NCBI GenBank assembly: GCA_016709335.1
Contig: JADJNC010000008.1
Coordinates: forward strand, 62,001 to 126,000
Length of the DNA: 64,000 nucleotides
Source: Candidatus Propionivibrio dominans
Lineage (GTDB): Bacteria; Pseudomonadota; Gammaproteobacteria; Burkholderiales; Rhodocyclaceae
Direction of reading: 5' to 3'
Under the pieces are notes generated by a model, which was not told the DNA's origin, made no database searches, and saw only the letters and a list, made by a program, of their open reading frames with translations. The stretch's first letter is position 1. Every line of letters starts with the position of its first letter. Positions 33,320 to 41,616 of this stretch are shown here, in pieces. The position numbers and the translations under genes were made by a program.

Positions 33320-35059
33320 ATGAACGCCCTCAGGCAATTGCTACCCCGCTGGATAAAGGCTTACCCGCGAACACAATTCACTGGCGACCTGCTCGCCGGG
33401 CTGATCGTCACCGTGCTGGTGATCCCGCAGAGCCTGGCCTATGCCTTGCTCGCGGGTTTGCCGCCGCAGGCTGGCCTGTATGTCAGCATCTTCCCGGTCA
33501 TCGCTTACGCTCTGTTGGGGAGCAGCATGACTCAGGCGGTGGGGCCGGTAGCGATCACCGCGATCATGACCTTTACCGTTCTCAGCCCGCTGGAAACACC
33601 GGGAAGCCCGCACTACATTGCACTTGCCGCCAGCCTGTCGCTGCTTTCCGGCGCGTTGATTCTGGCCTTTGGCCTGTTGCGCCTGGGTTTTCTTTCGCAA
33701 TTGTTGAGCCGACCGGTCATCAGTGGATTCATTTCAGGATCCGCCGTGCTGATCGTTATCAGCCAGTTCAAATTACTGCTCGGCGTAAACGCCAGCGGCG
33801 CGACGACCTGGCAGCTCATTTATTCACTTTATGAAAATGTATCTCAGGCCAGACCGATCACCATGTTGATCGGCGGGGTGGCCTTGCTCGTGCTTTATTC
33901 ATCACGCATGTGGATGCCAAAGGCCCTCGGCCGGATCGGGCTTTCCAGGCAGAAAGCAGTCATTCTGGCTCGCTTGATGCCTTTGCTCGTCGTCGTGGCT
34001 GCAACGCTGATGGTCGTTGAGTTCGATCTTGATCGAACGCAGGGAGTCGCCGTGGTCGGCCGCGTGCAGGAGGGGCTGGCTTCGTTCACGTTCTTTATCC
34101 CCAGCCTGGACTCCCTCAAGCTACTGACGGTACCGGCCATGATCCTGGCGCTGATCGGCATGGTGCAGAACATCACCATGGCGCAGGCGCTGGCCATCAA
34201 GCGACGCGAACGGGTTGATGCCAATAGCGAACTCGTCGGGCTGGGTACCGCCAACATCGTAGCGGCTTTTTATGGCGGAATGCCGGTCGGTGGCGGGCTG
34301 TCCCGGTCGGCAATCAACGTCGCGGCGGGGGCGCAAAGTCCGCTGGCCAGTATCGTTTCGGCCATCGCCATGCTGTGCATCGTTGCCGCAGGAACGCACT
34401 GGTTTTCCAGGCTGCCGCTGGCGGTGCTGGCGGCAAGCATCGTCATCGCCGCCATCGGCTTGATCGACATCAAGGCTTTCCGCCAGGCCTGGTCCTATGA
34501 CCGTGCCGATGCCCTGGCCTTGCTTGGGACCGGGCTGGGGGTGCTTGTTCTTGGGCTGGAGCTGGGAATTGCCCTGGGAATCGGTTTGTCGCTGGCCACG
34601 CTGTTGCTGCGCGCCAGCACGCCGCATATCGCCGTCATCGGGCGGATCGCCGGTACGGAGCACTTCCGCAATGTCGATCGTCACGGGGTCGAAACCATTC
34701 CCGGCGTGCTGTTCCTGAGGATCGACGAGAGCCTGTTTTTTGGCAACCTGAATGCCGTCGAGTCGCGCCTTGGCACAGAACTGGAAAAAGCGGCTGACCT
34801 GCGTGACGTCGTGCTGATCATGAGCGGAGTCAATCGGGTGGACACCACCGCCATGGAAGTGCTCAGCGACATCAACCGGGATCTGGCCAGCCGTAACATC
34901 CGGTTGCATCTGGCCGAGGTCAAGGGGCCGGTTCAGGATCGACTGATCTATTCACCTCTTTGGAAAGCCTTGTCCGGGGATGTCCATCTCTCGGCCAACT
35001 GTGCCTTCGAGGTTCTTCGGCCGCTTGCGTCGGTACCCGCTCCAGGGCCACCGGACTGA
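33320..35059 (+). CDS. SulP-family anion transporter
   Basis: 579 residues: about 12 helices (residues 15-410), then a cytoplasmic STAS domain (about 440-555). Family signatures are VIPQSLAYALLAGLPPQAGLY (about 37-57) and ALLGSSMTQAVGPVAITAIM (about 70). The STAS core is VNRVDTTAMEVLSDINRDL, with Asp-Thr-Thr in place of the Asp-Ser-Thr/Gly loop. Moves sulfate, bicarbonate or dicarboxylate. ATG at 33320 is preferred over the TTG two codons upstream. The nearby rhodanese and DsrE genes favour sulfate, the carbonic anhydrase favours bicarbonate; unresolved. Confidence 0.85.
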   Translation: MNALRQLLPRWIKAYPRTQFTGDLLAGLIVTVLVIPQSLAYALLAGLPPQAGLYVSIFPVIAYALLGSSMTQAVGPVAITAIMTFTVLSPLETPGSPHYIALAASLSLLSGALILAFGLLRLGFLSQLLSRPVISGFISGSAVLIVISQFKLLLGVNASGATTWQLIYSLYENVSQARPITMLIGGVALLVLYSSRMWMPKALGRIGLSRQKAVILARLMPLLVVVAATLMVVEFDLDRTQGVAVVGRVQEGLASFTFFIPSLDSLKLLTVPAMILALIGMVQNITMAQALAIKRRERVDANSELVGLGTANIVAAFYGGMPVGGGLSRSAINVAAGAQSPLASIVSAIAMLCIVAAGTHWFSRLPLAVLAASIVIAAIGLIDIKAFRQAWSYDRADALALLGTGLGVLVLGLELGIALGIGLSLATLLLRASTPHIAVIGRIAGTEHFRNVDRHGVETIPGVLFLRIDESLFFGNLNAVESRLGTELEKAADLRDVVLIMSGVNRVDTTAMEVLSDINRDLASRNIRLHLAEVKGPVQDRLIYSPLWKALSGDVHLSANCAFEVLRPLASVPAPGPPD

Positions 35060-35116
35060 AATCATTTTGGGGAACCCGCCTTGCGGGCAAAGCCTGTTAC
35101 TGCCAACACAAAGCAA

Positions 35117-36112
35117 TCAACCCTGAACAGAAGTACGGCGCAGAGTGCCGATCCGATCAGTAACCCTCCCGCTCATTTCACCCCAATTCCAGCACGTCGC
35201 CGTTGCCAAGAACAAATCCGTCTGTGAGCCATAGCGGGCCGTTCCCCGGAGTACCGGCAAGCCACTTTCCAGCATTTTCTCTACGGCCACGCGCCCGGTG
35301 CAGTGATTGCATGCCATTTTGGCAATCCCATAGCTACTCAGGGTATTGACGATCTGGTCCCGCTGCGCGTCCCAATCTTCCAGAGGCGAGAGGTGCAGCC
35401 CACCGTAGATCGCGTGAATGTGCTCGCCACCGATGAACGTGCGGCGGGCATAGTCGAGCAGGTTCAGCACCCCGCCATGGCCGCAACCGGTGATCATGCT
35501 CAGGCCATGATCCTGCAGCCTGGCGTAAAGAACGTTTTCTCCCTGAACCTGCAACAGAGTACTCATCGGGAAGCTGACCACGGCCAAGCCCGGAAACAGT
35601 ACCACGGGCTGCTCCGATGGTACGGTAATCAGCGGCCCGCTATGACCCTGCTGGCGGATGAAGGCCAACCCCTCCGGATGAAAACCTTCGGGGATGTAAA
35701 TCGCGATTCCGGGACAGTGTTTCAGGGTTGAACCGATCCCCCAGAAGTGATCGAAATGCTCGTGGCTGAGTATCAGCGCCTCGATCCGGCCCTCCTGCAG
35801 CAGCCGATCGATGCCTTCCTCGGCGAAGCGACGATCCATCCATTCAGGGTTCCAGCCGGTGTCGAACAATAGGCGGCGGACACTGCCATCGCTCGTCTCA
35901 GCTTCCAGGAGCGCCGAAAAGCCGGCTGCGTTATCCGCGTGCAGTGGGCCAAATGGCGGCCAGGGGATAGAGTACTGATCGGTTTGTGCGCCACCGGCAG
36001 CGCGGATGTCGTCGAACACGGTGGCGGTGTCGTGCCAGCCGGTTTCGGAGATGCACAGAATGCGCAAGCGCCTGATTTGCCCGATGTCGAGTGTGGGTGT
36101 AATAGTGGTCAT
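35117..36112 (-). CDS. Metallo-beta-lactamase-fold hydrolase, cytoplasmic paralogue
   Basis: 331 residues without a signal peptide. MBL fold of the 7,8-dihydropterin-6-methyl... synthase-like (COG1237-type) class: SHEHFDHFWGI carries the H-x-H-x-D-H metal motif (about residue 117), TGCGHGGVLNLLDYAR supplies a third His, and the C-terminal YGGLHLSP and CNHCTG hold a further His and two Cys. Clearly paralogous to the Tat-exported protein at 37663-38754 (SETGW/SETSW, QYSIPW/QYTIPW, CNHCTG, YGGLHL shared). Divergent from the Crp/Fnr gene at 36294, with which it shares a 180-base promoter region. The substrate is unknown. Confidence 0.8.
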   Translation of the reverse strand: MTTITPTLDIGQIRRLRILCISETGWHDTATVFDDIRAAGGAQTDQYSIPWPPFGPLHADNAAGFSALLEAETSDGSVRRLLFDTGWNPEWMDRRFAEEGIDRLLQEGRIEALILSHEHFDHFWGIGSTLKHCPGIAIYIPEGFHPEGLAFIRQQGHSGPLITVPSEQPVVLFPGLAVVSFPMSTLLQVQGENVLYARLQDHGLSMITGCGHGGVLNLLDYARRTFIGGEHIHAIYGGLHLSPLEDWDAQRDQIVNTLSSYGIAKMACNHCTGRVAVEKMLESGLPVLRGTARYGSQTDLFLATATCWNWGEMSGRVTDRIGTLRRTSVQG

Positions 36113-36130
36113 GACGATTACCTCAGATTT

Positions 36131-36145
36131 TTCACTAAAAGTGAA
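36131..36145. promoter_or_regulatory. Inverted repeat in the divergent MBL/Crp promoter region
   Basis: TTCACT-AAA-AGTGAA, a perfect 6-base inverted repeat with a 3-base spacer, 19 bases upstream of the MBL gene start and about 150 bases upstream of the Crp/Fnr start. A plausible operator for both divergent promoters, possibly for the Crp/Fnr protein itself. Confidence 0.4.
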
Positions 36146-36293
36146 CGAGTGTAGAGGTTCACCAATTAACGAGAGTATTCAACTATGGGAAGCTCGCACG
36201 TGATTCAACGCCAGCTAACCAAGTCTTACATATCCAAAGTTTTTCACAATACATTAAACTGCGAACAATATCTCAGTACGACGGAGTATAGCC

Positions 36294-36998
36294 ATGAAAG
36301 TGAAAAAGATTCTTGCTGCATGGCGAGGGGAACCGCAATGCGAAAAGTGCCAAGTTCGCCACCTTGCTCTTTTTTCCGATCTCGCGGAAAGCGACTTCAT
36401 GGGGCTTCATCTTCACATCGAGGACCTGGAGTTTCCGGCGGGTACTATTATTTATCACTCTGATGAACCCGGTCGTGCGTTGTTCACCATTCGCAGCGGT
36501 GTCGTGAAGCTGGTGCAGTGCCTGCCAAATGGAACGCAACGAATTGTCCGCCTTCTCCGGCAAGGAGCAACGCTGGGGCTGGAAGCCGTGCTTGGCGAAC
36601 CTTACCGACATGCCGCCATTACGATGCAAGACGCTCTGATTTGCCGAATACCGGCAACCGCAATCCATCAACTCAATGCCCAGTCTCCGACGCTCTATAC
36701 CCAACTCATGCGCCGTTGGCAGCAATCCGTCGAACAGGCGGACGAATGGCTCACTTTCCTTTCCACCGGCACGGCTCGGGCTCGGGTCGCGCGCCTTTTC
36801 CTGCACCTCAATGGTGACTCAGGCGATGCTATATGCCAGTTGTTCGGTCGAGAAGATGTTGCAGCGATTCTTGGCATTACCAGTGAAACCGCCTGTCGAA
36901 TAGTCGCTGAGTTTAGTCGCGATAAAGTAATCAACGCACTTTCGAGCAATCGCTTCGAGTGTGATCTTCTGAGGCTCGAAGAAATCTCGTCAAACTGA
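36294..36998 (+). CDS. Crp/Fnr-family transcriptional regulator
   Basis: 234 residues. Cyclic-nucleotide-binding-like beta-barrel (about 25-135; FPAGTIIYHSDEPGRALFTIRSGVVKL) and a C-terminal winged helix (about 155-230; GREDVAAILGITSETACRIVAEF). The N-terminus has CEKCQVRHLALF: two of the cysteines found in FNR-type iron-sulfur regulators (C-x2-C), while a third position is Phe; a further Cys is in DALICRIP. So it may sense redox or bind a cofactor, but a classical 4Fe-4S cluster is uncertain. First gene of the plus-strand cluster to 41453; the likely regulator of the cytochrome, MBL and membrane genes. Confidence 0.8.
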   Translation: MKVKKILAAWRGEPQCEKCQVRHLALFSDLAESDFMGLHLHIEDLEFPAGTIIYHSDEPGRALFTIRSGVVKLVQCLPNGTQRIVRLLRQGATLGLEAVLGEPYRHAAITMQDALICRIPATAIHQLNAQSPTLYTQLMRRWQQSVEQADEWLTFLSTGTARARVARLFLHLNGDSGDAICQLFGREDVAAILGITSETACRIVAEFSRDKVINALSSNRFECDLLRLEEISSN

Positions 36999-37009
36999 CA
37001 ATTGTCAGT
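36994..37009. promoter_or_regulatory. 16-base perfect palindrome after the Crp/Fnr gene
   Basis: ACTGACAATTGTCAGT reads the same on both strands and includes the Crp/Fnr stop codon. No T run follows, so it is more likely an operator for the downstream cytochrome transcript than a terminator. Confidence 0.4.
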
Positions 37010-37154
37010 CACTTCGACCACCGGCGCTGATGCATTTCATTGGTGAGCGGGTGCGCATCCAATATTCTTTCCAAAGACGGTAGCAGGACAAGTTCGGCGT
37101 TCTTGATGTCGTCCTTAGCCAATAAATATATCGACATGGAGGAGGAAACGAAAG

Positions 37155-37523
37155 ATGCGAAGTCTATCAACAACCCGTTTGTTCGCGACGCTGGTGCTCG
37201 TTGGCGGCGGTTTCACTATTATGACAACCAGCACCTGGGCCATGGATGAAACCATCCCAAAAAAGCTGGCGCCAGCGACAGTCAAAGCCAATTCGCTAAT
37301 GAAAGCCCAGCCCAAGCAATACGAGTACGCCGTATTCAAGAAACACTGCACGCAGTGCCATGAATCGGTTGCCGACCCGGAAAAGCCTGGCAAAGATCGC
37401 GACGAGTGGTATCGGATCATCAATCTGATGGAAGGGCACGGCCTCAACATCAGCCAGGACGACGCCGACATGATCGTCGATCTTTTGTTCGACCTGCGGC
37501 GCGGCCCATCACCGCATTATTAG
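37155..37523 (+). CDS. Small periplasmic monohaem c-type cytochrome
   Basis: 122 residues with a signal peptide (about 1-29, ending TWA). One haem-attachment motif CTQCH (about residue 65), with YEYAVFKKH before it and MEGHGLNISQDDADMIVDLLFDL after it, like the quinohemoprotein/PQQ-type or sulfite-dehydrogenase-like short cytochromes in which a Met in a later helix is the sixth ligand. GGAGGAGG lies 9 to 16 bases before the ATG. Positioned between the Crp/Fnr gene and the Tat-exported MBL protein, so it is the likely electron carrier of this cluster. Confidence 0.8.
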   Translation: MRSLSTTRLFATLVLVGGGFTIMTTSTWAMDETIPKKLAPATVKANSLMKAQPKQYEYAVFKKHCTQCHESVADPEKPGKDRDEWYRIINLMEGHGLNISQDDADMIVDLLFDLRRGPSPHY

Positions 37524-37662
37524 ATTGATCCGTTTTTCATGATCTTCGGCTTTCTTGGCGGCCCGCTGTGTGGCATCAAGGATAGACCAGGTGGATTGTG
37601 ATTGGCAGACGTACTGATATGCGAATTGACACTGAGCAGAAATATTCCCAAGGAGAATCATC

Positions 37663-38754
37663 ATGGAACGTAGAGATTTCTTGAAGACAATGGCAATAAC
37701 CGGGGCTGCGGCCTCATCCAGCACCGCCTTGTTTTCTGGCAATGCAGAGGCAGCAGGCACGTTGGATATTGGCGAGGTCAAGAGCGTCAAGATAGATGTT
37801 TTGTCGGAGACCAGCTGGTTCAGCAACGACAACCTCAAGAAAAGCATGCTCGATTACGGTGGGGCCTCGACCAATCAATACACCATCCCGTGGGATGCAG
37901 ATAATGCCGGCGGTTATTCGTCATTGATCACCGTGACCACGCTCGATGGCAAGGACCACAAAATCCTCATGGACAGCGGCTGGAGCAATACCTGGATGGA
38001 TTATGTTTACGAGATGCACGGCATTCCACGCATGCTTCGTAATGGCGAAATTGAATTCATGGTGCTGACTCACTGGCATCTTGACCACTACTGGGGCATT
38101 GAGTCGACGCTCAAGCACAATCCGAAGATAAAGATCTACGCGCCGGCCACGCATTATCCGGAAGACATGGCATTGCTGCGCGATAAAGCCCACCACAAGG
38201 CGACCGATAAGGAAGGCAAGCAGGTGCCGATCTGCAAGAACGACGTTCCTCATACCGGTGAGCTCGTTTTGTGCAGCACCGAGGGTGAGAAGGGAGAGGG
38301 GGTGTATAAGCCTCTACCCGGCATGGCCATCAAGTTGTTTGATGTACCCATTCTGCTGCGGGTACGTGGAGAGAACGTCCTCTACTTCAACGTTAAGGAC
38401 AAGGGAATCGTCACCGTCACAGGCTGTTGCCACCCAGGGATTCTTAGCCTTTTCTCCGAGGCGAGGCGCACCTTCAAGGACTATAAGCCCTATGGCTGCT
38501 ATGGCGGGCTTCACCTTACCCTGTTTGAAACCTGGGATCCGAAATTCGACGATGTCATTCGCGGCGTCAAGTCATTCGGGCTGCAAAAAGTCGCGTGCAA
38601 CCATTGCACCGGCTGGTTGTGGGCGGAAAAGGCGGCGGAGGCCGGCATCCCGATTGTCAAGGGCACGGATAAATACAAGTCATACAAGCGACAGTCGGCA
38701 GTAGCCAAGGCAACAAACGTGTTCCTCACCAATGGCGATACGGTGGTGTTCTAG
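37663..38754 (+). CDS. Tat-exported metallo-beta-lactamase-fold protein
   Basis: 363 residues. Twin-arginine signal MERRDFLKTMAITGAAASSS at the N-terminus, cleaved near residue 30 (AEA), so it is exported folded, probably with its metals. MBL fold as in the paralogue at 35117-36112: LTHWHLDHYWGI (H-x-H-x-D-H, about 128), TGCCHPGILSLFSEARR, YGGLHLTLFETW, and CNHCTGWLWAEKA. It has an insert (about 170-215, KAHHKATDKEGKQVPICK region) absent from the cytoplasmic copy. AAGGAG precedes the ATG. Tat export beside a cytochrome c suggests a periplasmic redox or hydrolytic enzyme; the reaction is not known. Confidence 0.8.
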   Translation: MERRDFLKTMAITGAAASSSTALFSGNAEAAGTLDIGEVKSVKIDVLSETSWFSNDNLKKSMLDYGGASTNQYTIPWDADNAGGYSSLITVTTLDGKDHKILMDSGWSNTWMDYVYEMHGIPRMLRNGEIEFMVLTHWHLDHYWGIESTLKHNPKIKIYAPATHYPEDMALLRDKAHHKATDKEGKQVPICKNDVPHTGELVLCSTEGEKGEGVYKPLPGMAIKLFDVPILLRVRGENVLYFNVKDKGIVTVTGCCHPGILSLFSEARRTFKDYKPYGCYGGLHLTLFETWDPKFDDVIRGVKSFGLQKVACNHCTGWLWAEKAAEAGIPIVKGTDKYKSYKRQSAVAKATNVFLTNGDTVVF

Positions 38755-38876
38755 GCCAGTTTTACGCACCTTCCGCGTCCAAGACTATGCGGATAGTGCG
38801 AAACCGAAATGCCCGGCCAATGCTGCCGGGCAGACTCTCTTCGACAAAGCTTGGTTTAATAGGAACGGTGCTGGCT

Positions 38877-40106
38877 ATGAGCGAAATTGTTGCGAATCAG
38901 GCGGAGCGTAAAAATATCAACGTGTTTTTCGGGTTGATAAATCTTGCTGTTGCTTTCGTCGTCGTCAGTGGTCTGTGGTTTGTCTTTCTTCATCCCAATG
39001 GGGTGATGGCGCTCTACACACCGATGTACGGGTTTTCTCTGCTTGTTGCCTTTGTCGCCTCAATCGTGCTGATCAGCAAAGTGACCGATTTTTACCCCTT
39101 TGCCGGCCCATCGCTGGGAACAGTATCGTGGGGGTTGGTACGTACCATCGCGGCTGTGGCGATAATGCTTTTTCTGGTCTATGGCTTCTTCTGGGGGTTT
39201 ATCGGTCGCTTCGGTATCACCTACTTCAGCCCCTATTCCATTATCGCTGCCGGTGGTGTGGGAGCAGAAATTTTCAATGCGCGAGAAAATGCATCGACGG
39301 CGATTGTGTATCTGTTGACTGCCTTCCTGTGGGTCGCGCTGACATGGTCGGCGGGTTTTGGCCAGTGGCCATGGGTGGGTGTGCAACGTGGGCCGGCGGC
39401 ATTGGCGCGCATTGGCATCGTAGGTCTGCTGAGCACAATCGCTTATGTGGTTCTTTTCCACCCACACGTCTGCTATCTGTTTTTTCCGGCCCAAACTATG
39501 GCCGGCGTCGAGCCATGGTGGTCGAAATGGGCTATGACCTCCAGCGCTTATTACAATCTCGGGCTGTTGCTGAGCATATTGATGTGGGTCATCGTTTCTG
39601 ATGTTCTATGGGAGGGGTATCCATGGCGGATTGTCGACCGCAAAGGCCAGGGCAACCTGTGGCGGGGTCTTTTCACCCTGATTGGAACGTTTGTTCTTGG
39701 GATACTTAGCTTCATGGCACTGCTAGCAGCCATGAATATCTTCTGGCTCGAGCCGTTTGAAGGCGGTCAATATACCGATGCCCCATATTTCCGCTATCTG
39801 CATGCGGGAGAAATATCCACATTTGTGGCACTGGCGGCGTTCATCGTCAAAACCTATTTTGGCAACCTCGTCAATGGGCCAAACATTTGGGTGCGTGCAG
39901 CGCTTCGAACCGTTGCCGCCGCCATTGGTGGCACCCTTTTCTACCTGTTTTATTACTCCAGTCTATCGACTTTCCTGCTCGGCAAGGTTCCTGGAATCGC
40001 ACAACCGGAGGATACGCCGCTGGTCTGGACGCTACTGTTCCTTAGTGTTGTGCTAATTCAGGCCGACTTCTTTGCTGGCTGGCCCCTTGTCCGGAAGGAA
40101 AAATAA
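38877..40106 (+). CDS. Uncharacterised ten-helix membrane protein
   Basis: 409 residues from the ATG at 38877, where AGGA lies 12 bases upstream and the first cytoplasmic residues MSEIVANQAERKN precede helix 1; an earlier frame opening at 38787 adds 30 unlikely residues. About ten hydrophobic segments. Aromatic- and His-containing loops such as VLFHPHVCYLFF and EPWWSKWAMTSSAYYN could hold a cofactor. I recognise no family. The stop overlaps the ATG of the next gene (TAATG), so it is translationally coupled to the two unrecognised genes that follow, and it comes 122 bases after the Tat MBL gene. A likely membrane partner of the exported MBL protein and cytochrome. Confidence 0.7.
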   Translation: MSEIVANQAERKNINVFFGLINLAVAFVVVSGLWFVFLHPNGVMALYTPMYGFSLLVAFVASIVLISKVTDFYPFAGPSLGTVSWGLVRTIAAVAIMLFLVYGFFWGFIGRFGITYFSPYSIIAAGGVGAEIFNARENASTAIVYLLTAFLWVALTWSAGFGQWPWVGVQRGPAALARIGIVGLLSTIAYVVLFHPHVCYLFFPAQTMAGVEPWWSKWAMTSSAYYNLGLLLSILMWVIVSDVLWEGYPWRIVDRKGQGNLWRGLFTLIGTFVLGILSFMALLAAMNIFWLEPFEGGQYTDAPYFRYLHAGEISTFVALAAFIVKTYFGNLVNGPNIWVRAALRTVAAAIGGTLFYLFYYSSLSTFLLGKVPGIAQPEDTPLVWTLLFLSVVLIQADFFAGWPLVRKEK

Positions 40107-40384
40107 TGGCCGAAACTCTGATCAACGAAAGCCGACGGTGTTTTTTTGTGCGCGATTTGAAGAAGGATTTTTTGGAGTCGGAGGCACGAGTTAGTCGCAA
40201 CAACCTTGCCGCCAGCCGCCTTCAGGAATGGGAGTGCGCCTACGAGACCGATTTGCTTGCCCTTGGACCCGAACTACTCCTCGATACTGCGCGGCGCACA
40301 GAAGGTGTCCAAGAGGGTGCGGATTACTCCAAAGTCGCAAAGGTACTTGCGCAAGGTTTCGAGAAAGCCAGCGATGAACGGTGA
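40106..40384 (+). CDS. Unrecognised 92-residue protein of the MBL/cytochrome cluster
   Basis: 92 residues, predicted helical and charged: SRRCFFVRDLKKDFLESEARVS, then LAASRLQEWECAYETDLLALG, then ADYSKVAKVLAQGFEKA. No signal peptide or membrane segment. Its ATG overlaps the stop of the membrane protein gene and its end overlaps the next gene by 11 bases, so the three are read as one coupled set. No family recognised; may be a chaperone or assembly factor of the kind that sits between enzyme and membrane subunits. Confidence 0.6.
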   Translation: MAETLINESRRCFFVRDLKKDFLESEARVSRNNLAASRLQEWECAYETDLLALGPELLLDTARRTEGVQEGADYSKVAKVLAQGFEKASDER

Positions 40385-41453
40385 AAGTTTCTTCAGGTCG
40401 ACCATTGGATCAATGATCGGACAAGGCTTCGCCGTCGATGATGTCCGCGAGAAACTGTTCCTGAAGGGCGCCAGCGAGGTTTGGGGTGGGGAAGAAATGG
40501 ATGCCCATCCCGCCTGGTATTTCTGGTTGGCAAATTCGCCGGGCGCTTACCGTCTCCAACTGGTGGATAGTGGTCGTCTGGATGAGCATACGGGATCCGT
40601 CATGCGGGGCGTATTTTCGGTCAAGTATTATCCTTCTCCACTGGAACCCGTGTTCAGCCATTTTTCGCCTGTTGAGCAAGCGCTAGTTGTGGGCGAGACT
40701 TTCGACCATACGAATACACCGAAGCTTGAGGCGCAAGTTCCCGAGAACCTCTTCAGCGTTGGCACCATTGAGTTCATCCGCGACCTGGTCAACAAGCAGT
40801 CGTTTCTCACCTACACCAGCCTTGACCGATTACGTTTCCACAAGTCTTCACCTGAACTAAATAGGGTTGGCGAAGATCAGTCGACGTTTATTGAGGAACC
40901 CTCCCACCCCAGACAGATACCTGCATGGGATCTCGGTTATCCACTGTTCGACGCAAGCGTGGGACTGCATGCGTTCCTGATGAGGAAACCGCCCAAGCGT
41001 GTCATTCTTAGTCGCCAGTCTGGATTCGACTTTTTCGAAAACAATACGGGCGATCTCGTACAGCGGGATAGTGAAGAGATCGTATTCAAATCCCTGATGG
41101 TCGCCTTTAATCCCGAGTGTTGCGAGAAAGATTCAACATTCGAACAGTCCCTAACCTCTCAGTTACTCGGGTCGCCCTGGACTCCAATCCTGGATACGGC
41201 AGCACCCTGGAGATGTCGGTCCGACAGTCATCAGCACACTTATAATGGTCGGCTGGGTAGCCAAATCAATCACGGACATGAGGCCTGCGCTTGTACAGAT
41301 GGCCTCGGGCACATGCCGGATGTTAAAAATACTCTTTGCCGCAGCGTAAATGTCGATGGGGTCATCTGGGAGGTACCCCTGGCATTCAACGAGCAGTGGT
41401 GGCTGATGGCAGAGGCGGAACAATTCATGAAATCAATGTGCGGATGTCACTGA
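40374..41453 (+). CDS. Unrecognised 359-residue Cys-rich protein of the MBL/cytochrome cluster
   Basis: 359 residues from the ATG at 40374, inside the end of the previous gene; a longer frame opening upstream overlaps that gene entirely and is rejected. No signal peptide. The N-terminal two thirds contain DAHPAWYFWLANSPGAYRL, ENLFSVGTIEFIRDLVNKQ and IPAWDLGYPLFDASVGLHAF. The C-terminal third is Cys-rich: NPECCEKD, EACACTDGLGHM, NTLCRS and a final SMCGCH, with several His, so it may bind a metal or haem. Codon use matches the neighbours. No family recognised; the last third could also be affected by an undetected frameshift. Confidence 0.6.
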   Translation: MNGESFFRSTIGSMIGQGFAVDDVREKLFLKGASEVWGGEEMDAHPAWYFWLANSPGAYRLQLVDSGRLDEHTGSVMRGVFSVKYYPSPLEPVFSHFSPVEQALVVGETFDHTNTPKLEAQVPENLFSVGTIEFIRDLVNKQSFLTYTSLDRLRFHKSSPELNRVGEDQSTFIEEPSHPRQIPAWDLGYPLFDASVGLHAFLMRKPPKRVILSRQSGFDFFENNTGDLVQRDSEEIVFKSLMVAFNPECCEKDSTFEQSLTSQLLGSPWTPILDTAAPWRCRSDSHQHTYNGRLGSQINHGHEACACTDGLGHMPDVKNTLCRSVNVDGVIWEVPLAFNEQWWLMAEAEQFMKSMCGCH

Positions 41454-41499
41454 AATCATCATGAATACAGGCTGTACTCTCCATCAAAGGTGAGCGAGT

Positions 41500-41616
41500 G
41501 TGGGCAACAAATATCTGGCATTCCCGTTTGGCTTCGCCCTTTTCGTGGCCATTGTCCATGATTCACTTGCCGAGAGCCGCCACCATTGTCCTCGCGTTAT
41601 GCCGCATCATCTCTAG
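41500..41616 (+). pseudogene. Possible truncated gene start with signal peptide
   Basis: GTG at 41500, with AAAGG 9 bases upstream, opens a 38-codon frame that begins like a secretion signal (KYLAFPFGFALFVAIVHDSLAES). It then runs at about 41563 into antisense of the ABC-transporter binding-protein gene and stops at 41616. It could be the 5' stub of a sixth cluster gene cut off when the two regions were joined, or chance. Confidence 0.25.

Noticed and set aside
41163..41423. 86-codon minus-strand frame inside the 359-residue gene
   Set aside because: Looks mildly protein-like, but it has no ribosome site and the plus-strand frame is coupled to its neighbours. Left open, since the plus-strand product in this part is also unusual.
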